From positions 11,094,790 through 11,158,789 of the forward strand of contig JAKZAN010000002.1 of assembly GCA_023053545.1 (NCBI GenBank): a stretch of 64,000 bases of DNA, read 5' to 3'. The stretch comes from Lepidurus packardi. Taxonomy: Eukaryota; Arthropoda; Branchiopoda; Notostraca; Triopsidae. The number at the start of each line of letters is the position of its first letter. Position 1 is the stretch's first letter. A program made the position numbers and the translations under genes. The notes under the pieces are model-generated. The model was not told the origin of the DNA and searched no databases. It saw only the letters and a list, made by a program, of their open reading frames with translations. Below are positions 14,201 through 27,160 of this stretch, piece after piece.

Positions 14201-16278
14201 GTAAGTAATGGTTGGCAGAAAGAAGAATAAGTCTTTCATGTGCTTCCTATACAGAATTGGATTTTCGCGACACGAAGACAAGTCCTAATCGTTCTTTTTT
14301 TGAGGCGGCGAACTGGCGTGCATGACACCCCCCTACTGCTCAAGAGATGCCATAGCAGACATTCTGCCTCTTTTTTTGTCTTCCTCAACAGAAGATGTAA
14401 TGAGATTTTGCTGTTCTTTGCCGTCTACCCCTAAGTCTATTGGTTACTAAAAGTTCCGTGATCGTGTGCGAACTACGGTCAGGGAATACGCAAGAGCTCT
14501 CTTTTGCACTGCGTTCTCTGCGGAATCGTATTCCCATGTACACCTCTTGCCTTCATGTCCGCCCAAATCCTAGCTAGTGACCGACTGTTTGGCGTTCCGC
14601 ATCCATCAAACGACACTGTTTGGTTACCTCAAACTTTATTATTTTTCTTTCTTTGCCTTATCCCTTGCAGCGTATCAGCTTTCCTGACAAGAGTCTCATT
14701 GGGATGAAATGCCGACCCTTAGAGCACTCGAGGAAAAGTGCCTCAGACCATAATGACGGCAGACAACAACAAAGATTTCTGCTCTATAGCCCGAACACCC
14801 TACACGGCTCTTTCGTTGCTGTTTGGATTCTTTGTCACCTTGGCGCCGATATGGACAGGTCTACAATTTACTGATGCACTTGTCATCAACTTATTGCTGA
14901 CGGAAAATGCCTTGTTCTTCTCTGCGCCGCGGAACGTGTGAAGAATGGTGCGTCCAACAAAACGCCTCCAATGGATGACTTGGCAGCTTGACAGTACGGG
15001 CTGTCTTGGTGGCGACGAATTACTCACCCGTACTTTCTTCTTGGGTCACCGTTTTTCTCGCATTCCAAACTAAAACAAGTAGAAAACAGGACTAAACACA
15101 ACCTCGCAAGAAATTAACACCCTTTTGACGCGGCACACAACGTGTTAATGCTCTTTGACTCAAGCCTAGCCCAGTTCCATTTTTTTGCCTACTAAGACGA
15201 TGGACAACTATACCCCTTGTCAATTATTCGTCTTGCCTTTATGAAGTTTCCTTTGTATATATTTTTTTCGGGAAGTCCTACACTTTTGGAGGTTCATTAG
15301 CACGTTCTTGTAAGCCTCATTTTTTCCGCTTTTTTCCTTCGCAGCGGGATCTTCTACCGAACGCGCAGCACTGCTATTTTTCCTAGTGTTTTAGGAACAG
15401 AAATAGAAAAGTTTTTTTGCCCTTCTCTTCGTTCAAAGCCTTCGGCAATAAGCGCAAGCTGTGATATTATTTATTTTATCGTGGTAAGGAGATAATGCCC
15501 TTCTAAGCTAGGTTGTTTAACATGCAAGAAAGGGGAGCAGAGCAGCAAGCACGGGGAGGAAGAGAATGTCATCATTTTGTCTCCATGGCAGTAACCGTCA
15601 CGACACGGCGAATCCCTCCTATCCAGCACTCGTCATGCATTATGCAAAAGCCGGCCGCAAAACCAACAGCCTTTCCATCACATGGGACGCGTCACTAAAT
15701 CATCGTCAAGCCTCCCAAACCAATTAACGCTAAGGCAAACTTTACCCTGTTTCTCCAAGAATCATAGAGCACTCCCTAAATTCACTTAAAATCCACAGCC
15801 TACTATTACCTGTGTGAACTATATAGCAGAGAATATCCCCCATTCAGCCTTTATACTTCTGACCCAATACGGCGCTGGATGATCTGATACGTCACCACTC
15901 ACCAGTAATAAGGACACGCGATTATAGGGCCGTCACGGGGCCGAAGAGGGACGTTACAGTAATCTTAATACTAAGTCCTATTTAATTACTTTGAGTAGAC
16001 TTGGCCTCAAAGTGGGTTTTCGAAGAACCTCCCATAAATCCTGGGAAATCTGATTACTGTTACGGCTCATGTATTACCAATTGCCTTCGAGGTCGTATAT
16101 CTCTACAGCCAGCCAAGTTTATTTACTGCGACTTATAACCGCAATAGTTATACGACAAGCCATTAATAGGGCAATCGATCTAAGCAATTAAAGAGCTGTA
16201 GTTCCTACTATCTCGTGCTAACTCAGAAAGTTCGAGGTCCAATTGTAAATACACTGCACCGATATTTACAGCCAGTTA

Positions 16279-16343
16279 ATAAAAGGTCCCTACTCCACCT
16301 TATAGAGAATATAAAAGGTCCCTACTTCTACCTTATAGAGAAT
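16279..16343. repeat. two-copy tandem repeat, 32-33 bp unit
   Basis: The unit beginning ATAAAAGGTCCCTACT occurs at 16279-16310 and again directly after it at 16311-16343, with two differences. No gene is associated with it. Confidence 0.85.
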
Positions 16344-17201
16344 ATAATGTACAGAACATTCCGATTTCCTAAGATGGCACTCTAATCAACTTCTTGCATC
16401 CAAGATGGCGGCTTTTTTAAACTTTTATAACATGGCGATCCTTGTTAAGTGGAAACTAGTTAAGGTTTTACTGAAAATTTCACAATCTTCTGAAAGTATG
16501 GACTCCTAGAAAGAGTTACAGCATTACAGTCTGGAAACAGAGGAGTTTAGTTTAACGGTTAGATTAGGCCTGGGGAGTCCGTCCGTATAAACAAGGCACA
16601 GGCTCTGTACTTTACATATGCAACTTAGCCCTCTATTGACAATCTTCACTAACTCAAGGTCCTACATAACGCACACGATTTGATTACACCCTAGGCGGAA
16701 CTATTACTGTCAGCTCTAGGCCACCCCGGTCCGTTATTCAAGAGAATTGTAATTTTAAGCAGGACATTTAACTACACGTTTTATAGCCTTCGCCCCTTCT
16801 CCCTCCACCCTCGTCGATCAGCTTTATCTGTCTTTCAGCCCTTTTACATATCCCCACATTTGCCTATCTATAAACTTGAAATGCTTCCTTTTTCGGTGTA
16901 CATATTCATAACATAAGACGAAACACAAACAAAACTCCTTCTCTGTGAAGGAGACAAGAACTAACAATGTTTCAGGGAGCAGTACTTCATCTTCATATAT
17001 ACGAGAGCCAGAAAGAAGCACGAGCTAAAAGCGAAAAGAGATTCTATCAAATATGGTCGAGGTAACAGTAAAGAAGCCTTTTTTCCCTTACGTCGATAAG
17101 CTAGGCACGGGAACCAGGCTAAATACACGAACTTGGCTCCTGCATACATTATGATTCTCGTAAATGCCTGAGCTGAAGCCCAGGATCTACACATCTCGTT
17201 T

Positions 17202-17207
17202 TTTATT
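17202..17207 (-). terminator. candidate poly(A) signal of the GPCR gene
   Basis: AATAAA on the minus strand lies about 200 bp beyond the stop codon of the receptor gene. This is motif evidence only. Confidence 0.35.
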
Positions 17208-17404
17208 TGTTTTTTTTTTCACAAGAGAAATATACCACATTACAAACGGTGCAATGCCCCGGGTCAATGCTCACCGTAAAGGTTGTTAATCCTATTTTAA
17301 AATATTTCTTTTACCGTCCTTTGTCCCATTCATTTGACCCCACCAAAACCTTTACAAAACAGGATCAGCTGCAATTATTACTACTTCAAAGCAATAATCG
17401 TTCT

Positions 17405-18520
17405 CTACGTCGCCGAGGAAACTGGACCTAGACCGCACACTTGCTTTTCAGCGAGGTCGGGCTCTCTTTTCGTCCAGCACCGCTGCCACGTCGCGCTCGG
17501 TCGGGCCAGTGTATGTCGTAATTCTTCATTACTCCAGCAGTAGAGTACCGCGGGCACAAAACACATGCTAAAGGCCAGCGAAGCTGTCAAATAATGAAGG
17601 AAGAGCCCCTGTGAAGTCAACGTTTCGAGGTCCACGATATTTAACAAGGTCGTCGAAATGTTGGCACATTGGCACCAAAAGGACGTAAGGGCCGAAGCCC
17701 GGGCCCCGACCAAGTTCACGTTCTTAAGATGCCGTTGGATTCCCAATTCCTGTTTAGGGTTGTCTGGGTTCGCTTCTGATACACGTGACTTGTTTTTCGC
17801 CAAATAAACGTAGATTCTCGCGTACAGTGCCAACACAGCGATGCTAACAGTATGAAGAGGAATGATGACCGTCAACCAAGGCTCTCGGTATAGCTCGTTC
17901 GTCTGCAGGGTGCACATCAGGTAGGAAATGGGCCATACGTCAGTCCCGTAACGGTTCCACGACATCAAGACTATCCCCAGGACGGCAAAGGCGAGAATAA
18001 TCTTAAGTAAACGCCGATCCTCTCCGTTTACCATTCTTAAGGGGTAAAACACGTACATGTAGCGAAACATGCCCACGGCCACAAAGTTCGTGTAAATACC
18101 CGCAATAAGAATCGTCGAATTGGCGTCGATAATGAGGCATAACACAGACAAGATGTCTGGACGGGAGATTTGTACTAGGAGACGAGCTACGACTAAAGGC
18201 AGGGAAATGATGCCAACCTCCAAACCTGCGATGCATTGGATGGCGATCAGTTGGTTCACAACAGAATTGCGGTACCGGGCCTTTCTCAATGCGCTCAATA
18301 CTTTGGAATTGACAACCATGTTTACAACGATCATGGAAAAGTAAACCACTGCCAAAGCGTGTAATGGACCTACCGCACTCTTGTAGTCGATCACTGAGGT
18401 GAGATTCGTGGTCTTCCCTGAACCGGGATCCGATCTGAGCCTGTGAGGCATGTTTCTTTTCACTACCTGGCCAGAGGTGGTAATCCGGAATTTCCAATCA
18501 AGTAATACCTCTATAATCAC
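17405..18520 (-). CDS. divergent rhodopsin-like seven-transmembrane receptor, single exon
   Basis: An uninterrupted 371-codon frame encodes seven hydrophobic segments at about residues 50-76, 87-115, 124-152, 170-188, 213-241, 270-296 and 305-329, the layout of a class A G-protein-coupled receptor of the plasma membrane. Supporting marks are Cys128 at the start of TM3 and Cys203 in the second extracellular loop (usual disulphide), FRY (152-154) where families normally have DRY, and the following YPL of intracellular loop 2. TM7 has VPAVLY in place of NPxxY. There is no TM7 lysine in the opsin position, so it is not an opsin. A NLTS glycosylation site lies in the N-terminus. The start may be Met1 (18520) or the next Met at residue 24 (18451), which gives a more typical N-terminus. 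The ligand cannot be inferred. The frame looks more GC-rich than its flanks, and no intron is visible. Confidence 0.8.
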   Translation of the reverse strand: MIIEVLLDWKFRITTSGQVVKRNMPHRLRSDPGSGKTTNLTSVIDYKSAVGPLHALAVVYFSMIVVNMVVNSKVLSALRKARYRNSVVNQLIAIQCIAGLEVGIISLPLVVARLLVQISRPDILSVLCLIIDANSTILIAGIYTNFVAVGMFRYMYVFYPLRMVNGEDRRLLKIILAFAVLGIVLMSWNRYGTDVWPISYLMCTLQTNELYREPWLTVIIPLHTVSIAVLALYARIYVYLAKNKSRVSEANPDNPKQELGIQRHLKNVNLVGARASALTSFWCQCANISTTLLNIVDLETLTSQGLFLHYLTASLAFSMCFVPAVLYCWSNEELRHTLARPSATWQRCWTKREPDLAEKQVCGLGPVSSAT

Positions 18521-21500
18521 CTGTAAGCACAGACCTGAGCAGCGTAATGCATTCTACCATTTTCACGCATGCGGCGTGAAACTTGACGTGCCAGATTCCT
18601 ATTTTCTTCCACTTGGCTTAACAGCAAGGATCACATGACAAACTCGGGGACATTCTCTCCCTGGTATTGGCATGTGAGCTGAAAGCATCGCCATGGGAAA
18701 CCTTGTCCTTCTCAAGCCCAACAAAAAGGCTTCTAAATGGTATCCCCAATCAATCCTCAATCAATTAAACCTGAGACGATTAGCCCGAGAACTCCTACAC
18801 GGGCTTTTGCATAGAAAAAACACCTCTATTGATTTTTGTCTCTCCCATTTTTTTTACTCTGCCAACGTTAACATTTCTTTCGTTAACGTGTGTGCAACGT
18901 AACAGTTCCTAACGATCCCAACCGAGGAATTTGAGACTTTTTGCTTGCATGCAAATCACGATTCCTTTCCTTTTACATCGTCTTTTTTCGCTATCCTGCA
19001 ATTTCTGCGTTGATGACCCCACCCTAACCATTCCCGTTTGAAGGTTTGGAGATAGCATAGCAGTGAAAAATGAAAAACGAATAGCGAAAAGGGGAGGGTA
19101 AAAAAAAGTTTAAGGAGAAAACTAAGCACGGGCCCATCAGGCCAAGGCAGCTAGAAGCAATCTTCCTCAAAACTGTAATCATCCTCCCATTTTCCAACAC
19201 CAACGTTTATGCTGATATGCATTGCTCATATGATCCCTTTTGATATCGCTTTCATGACGGGACTCCCAGGCGCTGGCGGAGAGCATCGGGCAAAAGAGAA
19301 CGAGGAGCTCTATTCTCCGTTGTCAAAGTGTGCTTGGACACAAGCGAGCGGACACATTACGACTTGGGAGGAGACGATGGGGTGTGAAAGAGAAAGCTTT
19401 TAAAACCCGTCAAAGTCATTGGCTCTTAATATTTCGCTTCTCCCATAGGTACACTATCGTTCTGAAGTGAGAAAGGAGGCTTTTCAAACACCACCTTAAA
19501 CATTTGCATACACGGGGATGAAGCTGTTTACGAGAGCACACGTTCATGCTGAGCAAGTGAGATGTCTTTCCGCTTTCCTCCCCCGCTCCTACTCTAATAT
19601 TTCCAGCTAGGAAAGAAGAGGATGAAACGAGCTTTACCGACCCGCTGGTGCCTGTGCTGTACAGTGCTCAGGCCGCACGTAGTCATCATCAGCCGTAGCG
19701 AAAAGCCACGCGGCTTTAAACACCCTCATAAACGACCTATAAGAGTGGAAAGCTGCCTCATCCACGAGAACAAATTCTAATTAAATACCGTTTCTTAAAT
19801 CCCAGGAATCCATAACATAATTCTTGTATAAAAGCCTTACGTTCACGAAAACTCTTCCTAGAGCGGGAGTGGATGACGAACTTTATCAGGTCTTCGGTCT
19901 CACTCACTCTCAGTCTCACTTTCTGTTCTATCTACCCGGATAAGGACTCAACGCAAAAATGTTATGGTCTGTCTCAATTACAAAAGCCTGTTAAAGGGGT
20001 TTTGGCGCAGCGTTTCTTGACAAGTCTAGCGCTTAAATTGATAAAGAGCGAGTGCATCTCCGTACAATCTTTTTACTTTAACGTCTCGTTATCACGAGTA
20101 ACAGCCGTGAAAAATTGCTTGAAGCACACACACAGACAAGCCTCCCCCCCCCCAGGATCGCACCAAGCACGCGCGAACCTGCTCCATTCGAACGTGGTCC
20201 AAGTGAATAATATAAAAAAAGAAAGAACAAAACGGAGCTAGCAAAATAAAAGCAACAATGGATCCTAGGCCCTTAGCCAAGTTAAGTGAACAACGTCAGG
20301 TTTATGTAGCCATTGCTGGCCGGCCTTAGAACTTTATAGACATCATACGTCCAAGGGATGAACATATTTACATCGGGCGTATGTACGTACCATGGGAACA
20401 AACTGCCGTGCTCCCACATACTGTATTGGTACTATACTATCCCGTCAAGAAAAAGAACAAAAAAATATTATTATCCTGCGAAAATAAGACCAAACTCGAC
20501 TACCGGCAAGAGCACCTTTCGTTCGATAGTTGTTTACAGTTATATATCATTATTGCGTCGTTACGCCATGGCTAAGGTACTGTTACGTCGAAAGAACGCT
20601 AGGAAAACTCCGCGTAAAGTACGCAAAAATCAACACGTTCTCCGAATTTAGTTACAAACGTACGTAATGTATCCCACAGTCAAAAATGACATCAATGAGT
20701 CAATCTCTAACAGTGAACTTTTCTTCATTCAGCTAGTGGAGTGAAAGAAAGTGCAAGTTTTAACGATTCTGCACCAATCAACGAAAGTTGATGAGAACCG
20801 TTAACCAAACTATCCTATACCTAATGCATTTCCAATCCAACTACCAATTTTCAACTCGAATCACACCTGTTTGTCAATCTTTTTCCGGAGAACGTTTTGA
20901 AACAATAATACAGACTAGTGTCACTGTTATCTATGGGTTCTGAAACTGGAAAACCTGTTGGCAAAAATTGAGGCAAAATTGAGACCTGTTGGCAAAAATT
21001 TTGTTTGCAAATTTAGTCATTGGTGACCAAGTTGGTGAGGCTCTGAATCGAATGCCGTTGAATCGAATGAAAGCTATAGAAACTAAAGCTGTAGTAAACC
21101 TAATCTCTGATGTGATATCAGTAGCTTCATTTATTTAACGTCTAGGGTAAAAATAAGCTTCGGCTGGAGTTGATTCTTGGCCCAATTATAACTCACCACT
21201 TTTAAACGCTTTAAACGCTGAACTGAAAGTCTTCCGCTATGTCGTCACCGCTATAGAAAAGTACTGTCCTTAAATACTGGTCTTAGCTCTTGGAAGCACT
21301 CTAGCAATAGGGGCGAGCGTACAATAGGGCAATCAAGACACGTCCCAGATCGGGTCATGTCTAGCGCAGCAGCTCTGCATCCCCTGCACATCCACCACCA
21401 ACCTCGTAACGTCACCTCAGGAGCATACTAACTAACACTACTCTGGTTGTACAGTACTGCAGGGTGGACCGTTAAGTTTTCGAGCAACTCCCAATAAGAT

Positions 21501-24352
21501 CCTTGACAGAATATTGCTAATCAAGTTGGGAGAACCATGGTCAGTAACTGTGGGTTACAAGTGCTGAAGATATCTTCAGTCGGCATCTGGTACCTGCATT
21601 GAAACATCATCGTAACGCTACGGCGCACACCAGTATGGTGACGAACCTAGGTTCAAAATGACCCAAAACGGAAACCATAAAGCCTTTTCATGTTCGCTCC
21701 GATCCAATTTCAAGGAAAGAGAGATAGAGAGAGGAGAGAGACGAGGGCTATCAACGTAGTACAACTTAGCTTTCAGCGCTCGATGACCAACTCCACTGTG
21801 AAAATCAATCACGAACTCGGTTAATGACGGTCAAGCATTAAAAATCAAATGTCCTCTATTAGATTCTTAACCAAACTGTGAGAAATTCTCCCCGAGAAAA
21901 AAAAATTAGAAATAAAGAAATAAATATCTAAAAGTTGAAGGTGAAGTTACACGCTTGGTCTAGTTTTCCAAAGACGTCAGGATTTAAGTCAAAAGGCAGG
22001 TATCGCAAACAAGTTCTTTAAAGGAAAACGGAGTAAAAGTCACATCCAATATTTCTTCTCGAAGTTATACGGGATCGTGTTCTCTCGGTAAACGCGCATG
22101 TTCTCTTTCCTATAGGTTGGGTGAAGAAAAGCTGCGGTCGCTTCTTGCGGAACGTCAGTTGTGCTTCCACGGAGCCAACCTTTAGCCAGTGCAGTAGTGG
22201 AAGAGGGCACAGCTGAAGTAATCATAAGTTTATCTCAAAAGATACATCAACTCCCCACCCACATAGTGTAAAGTGCACCAAGTATCCTCTAAATAACAAA
22301 AAAAACACTGACTTGGGATACATGCAATTTCCTTAGAAGAAAAAGTGGCTCCAGACGAAAACGGATAAAAAAAGGTACCCAGTTACTGCGAGGTACGGTG
22401 CATAGTACAGTAGTAGCCATCGTGCAACAGCAGTTGAGGACCGCGTTACAGGTCTGTCCCTTTAACCATATACTTAGCTATCTTCCAAATTGGTGCAGCA
22501 ACTGCGAAGGGGTTGTACAATGCTGTTTTCCCAGCGTTCCTTCTTAGCGCGTTTCCTTTAATACGAATGACTCGACCTGAAAGGACTTAACTACCTATCC
22601 AAACTCCGATCCAAGCCTTGCGACACGTCTTTGTTTAGATACCAGCGGCCATTACACGTTTCAAGAGCAAAACGTTTTTTTGTTTAACGGCAGAGGAAAC
22701 TTTGGCATTTTGTTTTCCATTAGCGCATGAAATCTGTTGTCTAGACTCTGGTTAATGTGCGAAAAACGAAAAAGGGGTCCCATTAACCTAAAAGTCCTTC
22801 TTTGTGCACTTCACATTTAATTCCAACCGCAAGGAAACTACCACACGGCATTTCTCACTAATATACTTTTTTTATTTTTTCCCCTCCACCCAACCGTCTT
22901 CCTCTGACACGAACCACCCTTGCCCTATCCCGTCCGCCTTCCAAAACACTAGGGCATTGGATACAGTAATTTTTTTTTTAATATTTTTAGTAACTTTTTT
23001 TCCGGTACAGCTACAAGAGTAGTAAAGGGCTAAGATTTATCTCCGTAAGGTTTAGCACGAAGGACATGAAAAGACCTCGTTAGGGCGACGACCATCTTCA
23101 ATAAAATATCGTCCTAAATCCTCCATCTTCTTCGTTTTACAGGCCTATTATTGTAGAAATCTGGCGATAACCTAAGCCTAGCTAGGATACCAACACCCTA
23201 TTACCGTCAGTTGTTTCGCTTTTTCGTTTTTAGCTCTTGAAGAGAGTTTCACGAGCTGAAATTTTCCGACTTGGGCAAAATTAAAGCCGAGTCGACTTGG
23301 TACAGACGTAATTTGCCAAGAACCACGCCACGCGAACTTTCGAAGTAATAGTAACCAGGATTGAGCAAGGAAGGGATCTTTGATACAAATAACCCAAATA
23401 GAGCTGCTTCGAATTTTAAAATTTCAAGGAAATTTTAGCAGGCAAAGGAATATGTTCCTAATCAAACAGCACGGCGAACGACTACTTTATTCGGAAAACC
23501 CTTAAAGTAGGTCTTCCTCCATGTCTTTGTAAACTTTTGTCTCGCCGCTTATCACAAACCATTATCAGCCATCCAATCTATTGCGTCTCCGAGGAGAAGA
23601 AACCTCGAAAAGACCAAGAAAAAAAAATAAAAGAAAAAAAGCGGAGTCTGGAGCAATTTCAACAACAAGAACGGCATATATCTGAAAATCTCAGCGGGCC
23701 TCCGGAGACTTGACATCCTCAGCTCCAGTTCAGTCTTGTGTTCTATGACCTATTCGTCATCCGATGAAGCCCGCCGAAAGACTAGTCTAACGACGTCAAG
23801 TTCAGGAGCGTTTTCCTTATTATTTTCTACCCTCCTTTATTACGCTGGCTAATACAGCCTCGACCTTTACAGCTCCCAACCCTGACCAGCACTAGGCTTA
23901 AAGAAAACTAAGAACCTGATGAGAAAAATCCACTATATAGCTTGATTGTTTCATGACAATATTGTGTTTTCAGGAGCATCAGTCGTTGAACAGTGCCGTC
24001 ATTTCTGACCTACGCTTTCATCAATCTGCCACCAGCGGAAAGAAGGAAACATCCGATCCTTCCTTACTCGGCCAGAAACCTAAGAAAACGACAGGCCAAG
24101 CAATCATGACCAGCCTTCGGCGACCAGATCGTCTATTACTGCTGCTGCCGCTACCTCAACTTCTTCCCCAACTGTAGGGGACTTTAACTTCCGCTCTGTT
24201 CCTACCCCCCTCCCTTATCAAACCCCAAGAGCACCTGCGGCCTGACAGAACGCCATTTCACAGACCAAGTTTATATATATATATTACTGTGAACCAGACG
24301 GATATTCCCAGAAAGTGGCATCCTACAGGCGCAGCAATACAGTGCCACAACA
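18521..24352. other. gene-poor stretch between GPCR and Beat-like gene
   Basis: No gene is recognised. It contains one copy of a dispersed ~235-bp repeat (20730-20966), a short direct repeat (ACCTGTTGGCAAAAATT at 20953-20969 and 20984-21000) and a TA-rich microsatellite near 24270-24285. The last few hundred bases probably include the 5' UTR or promoter of the Beat-like gene. Confidence 0.5.
20730..20966 (+). repeat. dispersed repeat, copy A
   Basis: About 235 bp here align, in opposite orientation, with 41361-41593 inside the longest POLE intron. Shared blocks include GGAGTGAAAGAAAGT, AAGTTTTAACGATTCT, TTTCCAATCCAACTACCA and ACACCTGTTTGTCAATCTTT; I estimate roughly three quarters identity by eye. 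There is no coding potential. It is probably a relic of a mobile element. Confidence 0.8.
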
Positions 24353-26758
24353 ATGAAGAGAGAAAAGACATCCCGGCAAGCTAATAGCACCTGCTTCTGC
24401 CCGCTGAATAGTGGACTTTGGCTAGGAGTACTATCGCTTACAGGTAAAATGCTAAAGGAATGAGAAATTTCTAAATAAGACTAGGGAAAGCACTTTTCCG
24501 CGAAAAGTTCAGGCCAAGACAATTACGCTTTTCTGCTCATCTAGTCTGTGCTGAAATTGGTAAAACTTCTGTACTAGGAGGTGGAAATATATAGTTCGCC
24601 AATGGGTTTAAAGCACGGAAGCAAACCACACAAAAAGGAAAAAAAATACATTCCCATGAAAAAAAGTTATTTCGATAACAAATTTCATGGAAGACAACAT
24701 ACTTTCTCAGTTTACAGCCTTATTTTGGGAGGATAAACATTAAACAATGGCGATTCTTATGGGACTCGCGTGTCCTTTGCATTCCCTCATTGCATGCCAG
24801 AAGCAAGATTGAGATTTTTATTCCGTCATAAGAGACGCAAAAGCAAAAAATAAAAAAAGTTTTATATTAATCGTCACATTGATACAAACTAACTCGTGTC
24901 TGTAATACACACGTGCTAGATCATTAAAGCTGACTGTGTTTGCGTTACCGCTCAGTTTGAGCATATCGCTGTGCCTAAATATAGACAAATATAGCGTGTG
25001 CTTGTTGATGGCTGCTCCACCGTCTTTCGCATTGTGTTCGAATTTCGTTAACAATCTGCAAGTCAGATACTCATTAGTGTTTTGTTTGTCTCCGTTTAGC
25101 GTGTTGCTGGGTGAAGGTGAACTCGTTACAAATTAAGGAGGTACAAGTACCCAGTGAAGCCTGGCTCGGGAAAGATGTGACCCTACGTTGTATTTACGAC
25201 TTGGAAGGCCACGCCCTCTACTCTCTCAAGTGGTACAAAGGCCGACACGAGTTTTATCGTTATGTGCCCAAAGAATCTCCTCCTGCTCGTCGATTTCCCT
25301 GGGCAGACAACATCCAGATCCACGTAAGTCGGACGTTTGTCGCTCGTTATACCTTTCCAGTATACAAATATAAAACTCCCATGGAGCTTCTCTGCCAGAA
25401 GCCCATTCTCTTCCGTCTGTTTTCTTCGCACTTTTTTGTAGCATCCACGTCCGTTCCGAGTGTTTTTACCTCCTTAGGGGGTGAAGAGGGGAAGGCTTAT
25501 CCTGGGTAAATCCTTATTTTGCATGAATACTAAAATAGTCCTAGTCAAATACAATACGGGGCGAAAACAAAGAAATAAAACAAAATAAGCACGGGTCGTG
25601 GGAAAAGCGTGAAGAGCAACGACAGGTGGCGAAGAAAATCAATCGCTTAGGCCCGTACAGCGAAGCTTTTCCGCCCCCTTACTGCATAGTCTCCACTCCA
25701 GACTCCCTTAAAGTCAAAGGGTCTTCTCTTGTCGTCGTCGGGCCAAAAGGAACGGAAACTTGGGTCTGACAGAGGAAAATTTATGAGCGATCCCGCAGAA
25801 ATGCCTCATCGCATAAAGAGGCTGATGCAGACTTCGCTTACTACATTCGTCAACACCATTCTTCACGTCTAACTACAACTTGGTTTTTCCAAGCTCTTGG
25901 GGTTAACTTTTCCCCTCAAAAGACCCATGTATAGACGAAACAAGTTGCTTTGTTACAGTAACATATGGCCTCTACAGCTGAACCTTCTTATTTCTTTCGT
26001 TCTATTTGGGGGGCTTTACCAGGAAGATCCGCACGAAATTGGCAAAGTTCGTATTTCGTCCGTACCGCTGGAAGCCGAAGGCCTTTACCGTTGCGAAGTT
26101 ATTAATGAGGTGGAGTTTTTCACTGAATTCGGCGAGTCCTCCATGACGATCTTGGACGTTCACGGCGAACAACCCCTCATTAACGGATCTATGGCCCTAG
26201 GAAACGTGTATCGTCCAGGTGATGTGTTGCGCTTAAACTGCAGTCTGAGATCACGACCGCCAGCTCAACTAACATGGACCATGAACGGCAAAGAGGTACT
26301 GTTAAAACTGAAATACTGTAGTGTGAGCTTGTAGTAGTGTACAGTAACAAGCCGCACGGCCAGCCAGCGGGCTACCAGACAACTTGTTCTAAAACTTTCA
26401 ACACTTTTTCTTTCTTTTTACCTTGGCAAAGGTCTCGAAGGAAACTATCATACGATACGCCCCACAGACGGTCTCCCGTGGACTTTGGTTATCGCGTATC
26501 GGCTTAGATATCACGCTCCAAACCAAACACTTCGTTCAAGACGACGCTGGCGCGTATTACTCCGCGCCACCTACCGGCTTCGGTCCGCGTTTGAAAGTGT
26601 CGTGCTCGGCCAAATTGGGGCACGGCGACTCATTTCGTTCAGAAAGCAGTTTAAGCCTCGAAGGTCTCCCAACAGCTCTACCTGTTGGACGGTCACAAGA
26701 ACATATAGCTTCATCAGGCGCACGTACGGGACTACTACGTAAGTACACAAACCAATAG
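24353..26758 (+). CDS. Beaten path (Beat)-like secreted Ig-domain protein
   Basis: Exons are 24353-24443, 25100-25323, 26023-26295 and 26432-26758; phases join cleanly to a 304-residue protein. Residues 22-35 (LWLGVLSLTACCWV) form a signal peptide. Ig domain 1 has Cys61, the Beat-typical stretch LYSLKWYKGRHEFYRYVPKE (70-89) and the closing LYRCEV (Cys129). Domain 2 follows after EQPLINGS with RPGDVLRLNC, LTWTMNG and later TGFGPRLKVSC. In insects Beat proteins bind Side-family receptors on axons and muscles during guidance, so a neural recognition role is inferred. Introns are 656, 699 and 136 bp. The C-terminus is uncertain: a strong GTAAGT donor at 26739 lies 20 bp before the in-frame stop, so the true protein may splice to a further exon that I did not find. 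Confidence 0.75.
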
Positions 26759-27066
26759 AACCCTAAACTAGAGATTGCCGTCAACGCTCTCCCCGCTCCT
26801 GTGCACTCCCACCAACCCTGTCTGGCCCAGTCCTTGGCCCAGGCAAAATGACAGGTTTCTATAACGTTCCACTGGTTTATTTCCTCCCTGAATCAAGTCC
26901 TGTCCAGCTCGTTTAATTAAAGTTGGAAAGACAAATGTCTTCACATCCAGACTGGTCATTTGTCTGCTTATGACGAATGAAGTCTGTTGACCAGGCCCAG
27001 TGCGGTGGCTCGATATATTTTTTCTTTCTTTTATAAAAATATGGATCTATACCTATCAATCTCTCC

Positions 27067-27160
27067 TTTTATATATAAAATAAATAATAATGTATGATAT
27101 ATATTATATAATAATATAAAATATATACTATATAGTAATACAGTATATAACATAGAAAAT
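27067..27160. repeat. AT-rich low-complexity tract
   Basis: About 95 bp made almost wholly of A and T in TATA/ATAATA patterns. This is simple-sequence DNA with no feature attached. Confidence 0.8.

Larger units (their letters stand above)
1..17404. other. gene-poor stretch
   Basis: I recognise no gene here on either strand. Open frames are short, and the longest (180 codons at 4609-5151 +, 164 codons at 1739-2233 -) have no domain and no splice context. The stretch holds the foldback element at 2841-3012, a 17-C run at 8260-8276, a two-copy tandem repeat at 16279-16343 and one weak exon candidate at 9753-9867, all listed separately. Genes with very small exons, or introns of a gene extending outside the window, could be missed by eye. 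Confidence 0.5.
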
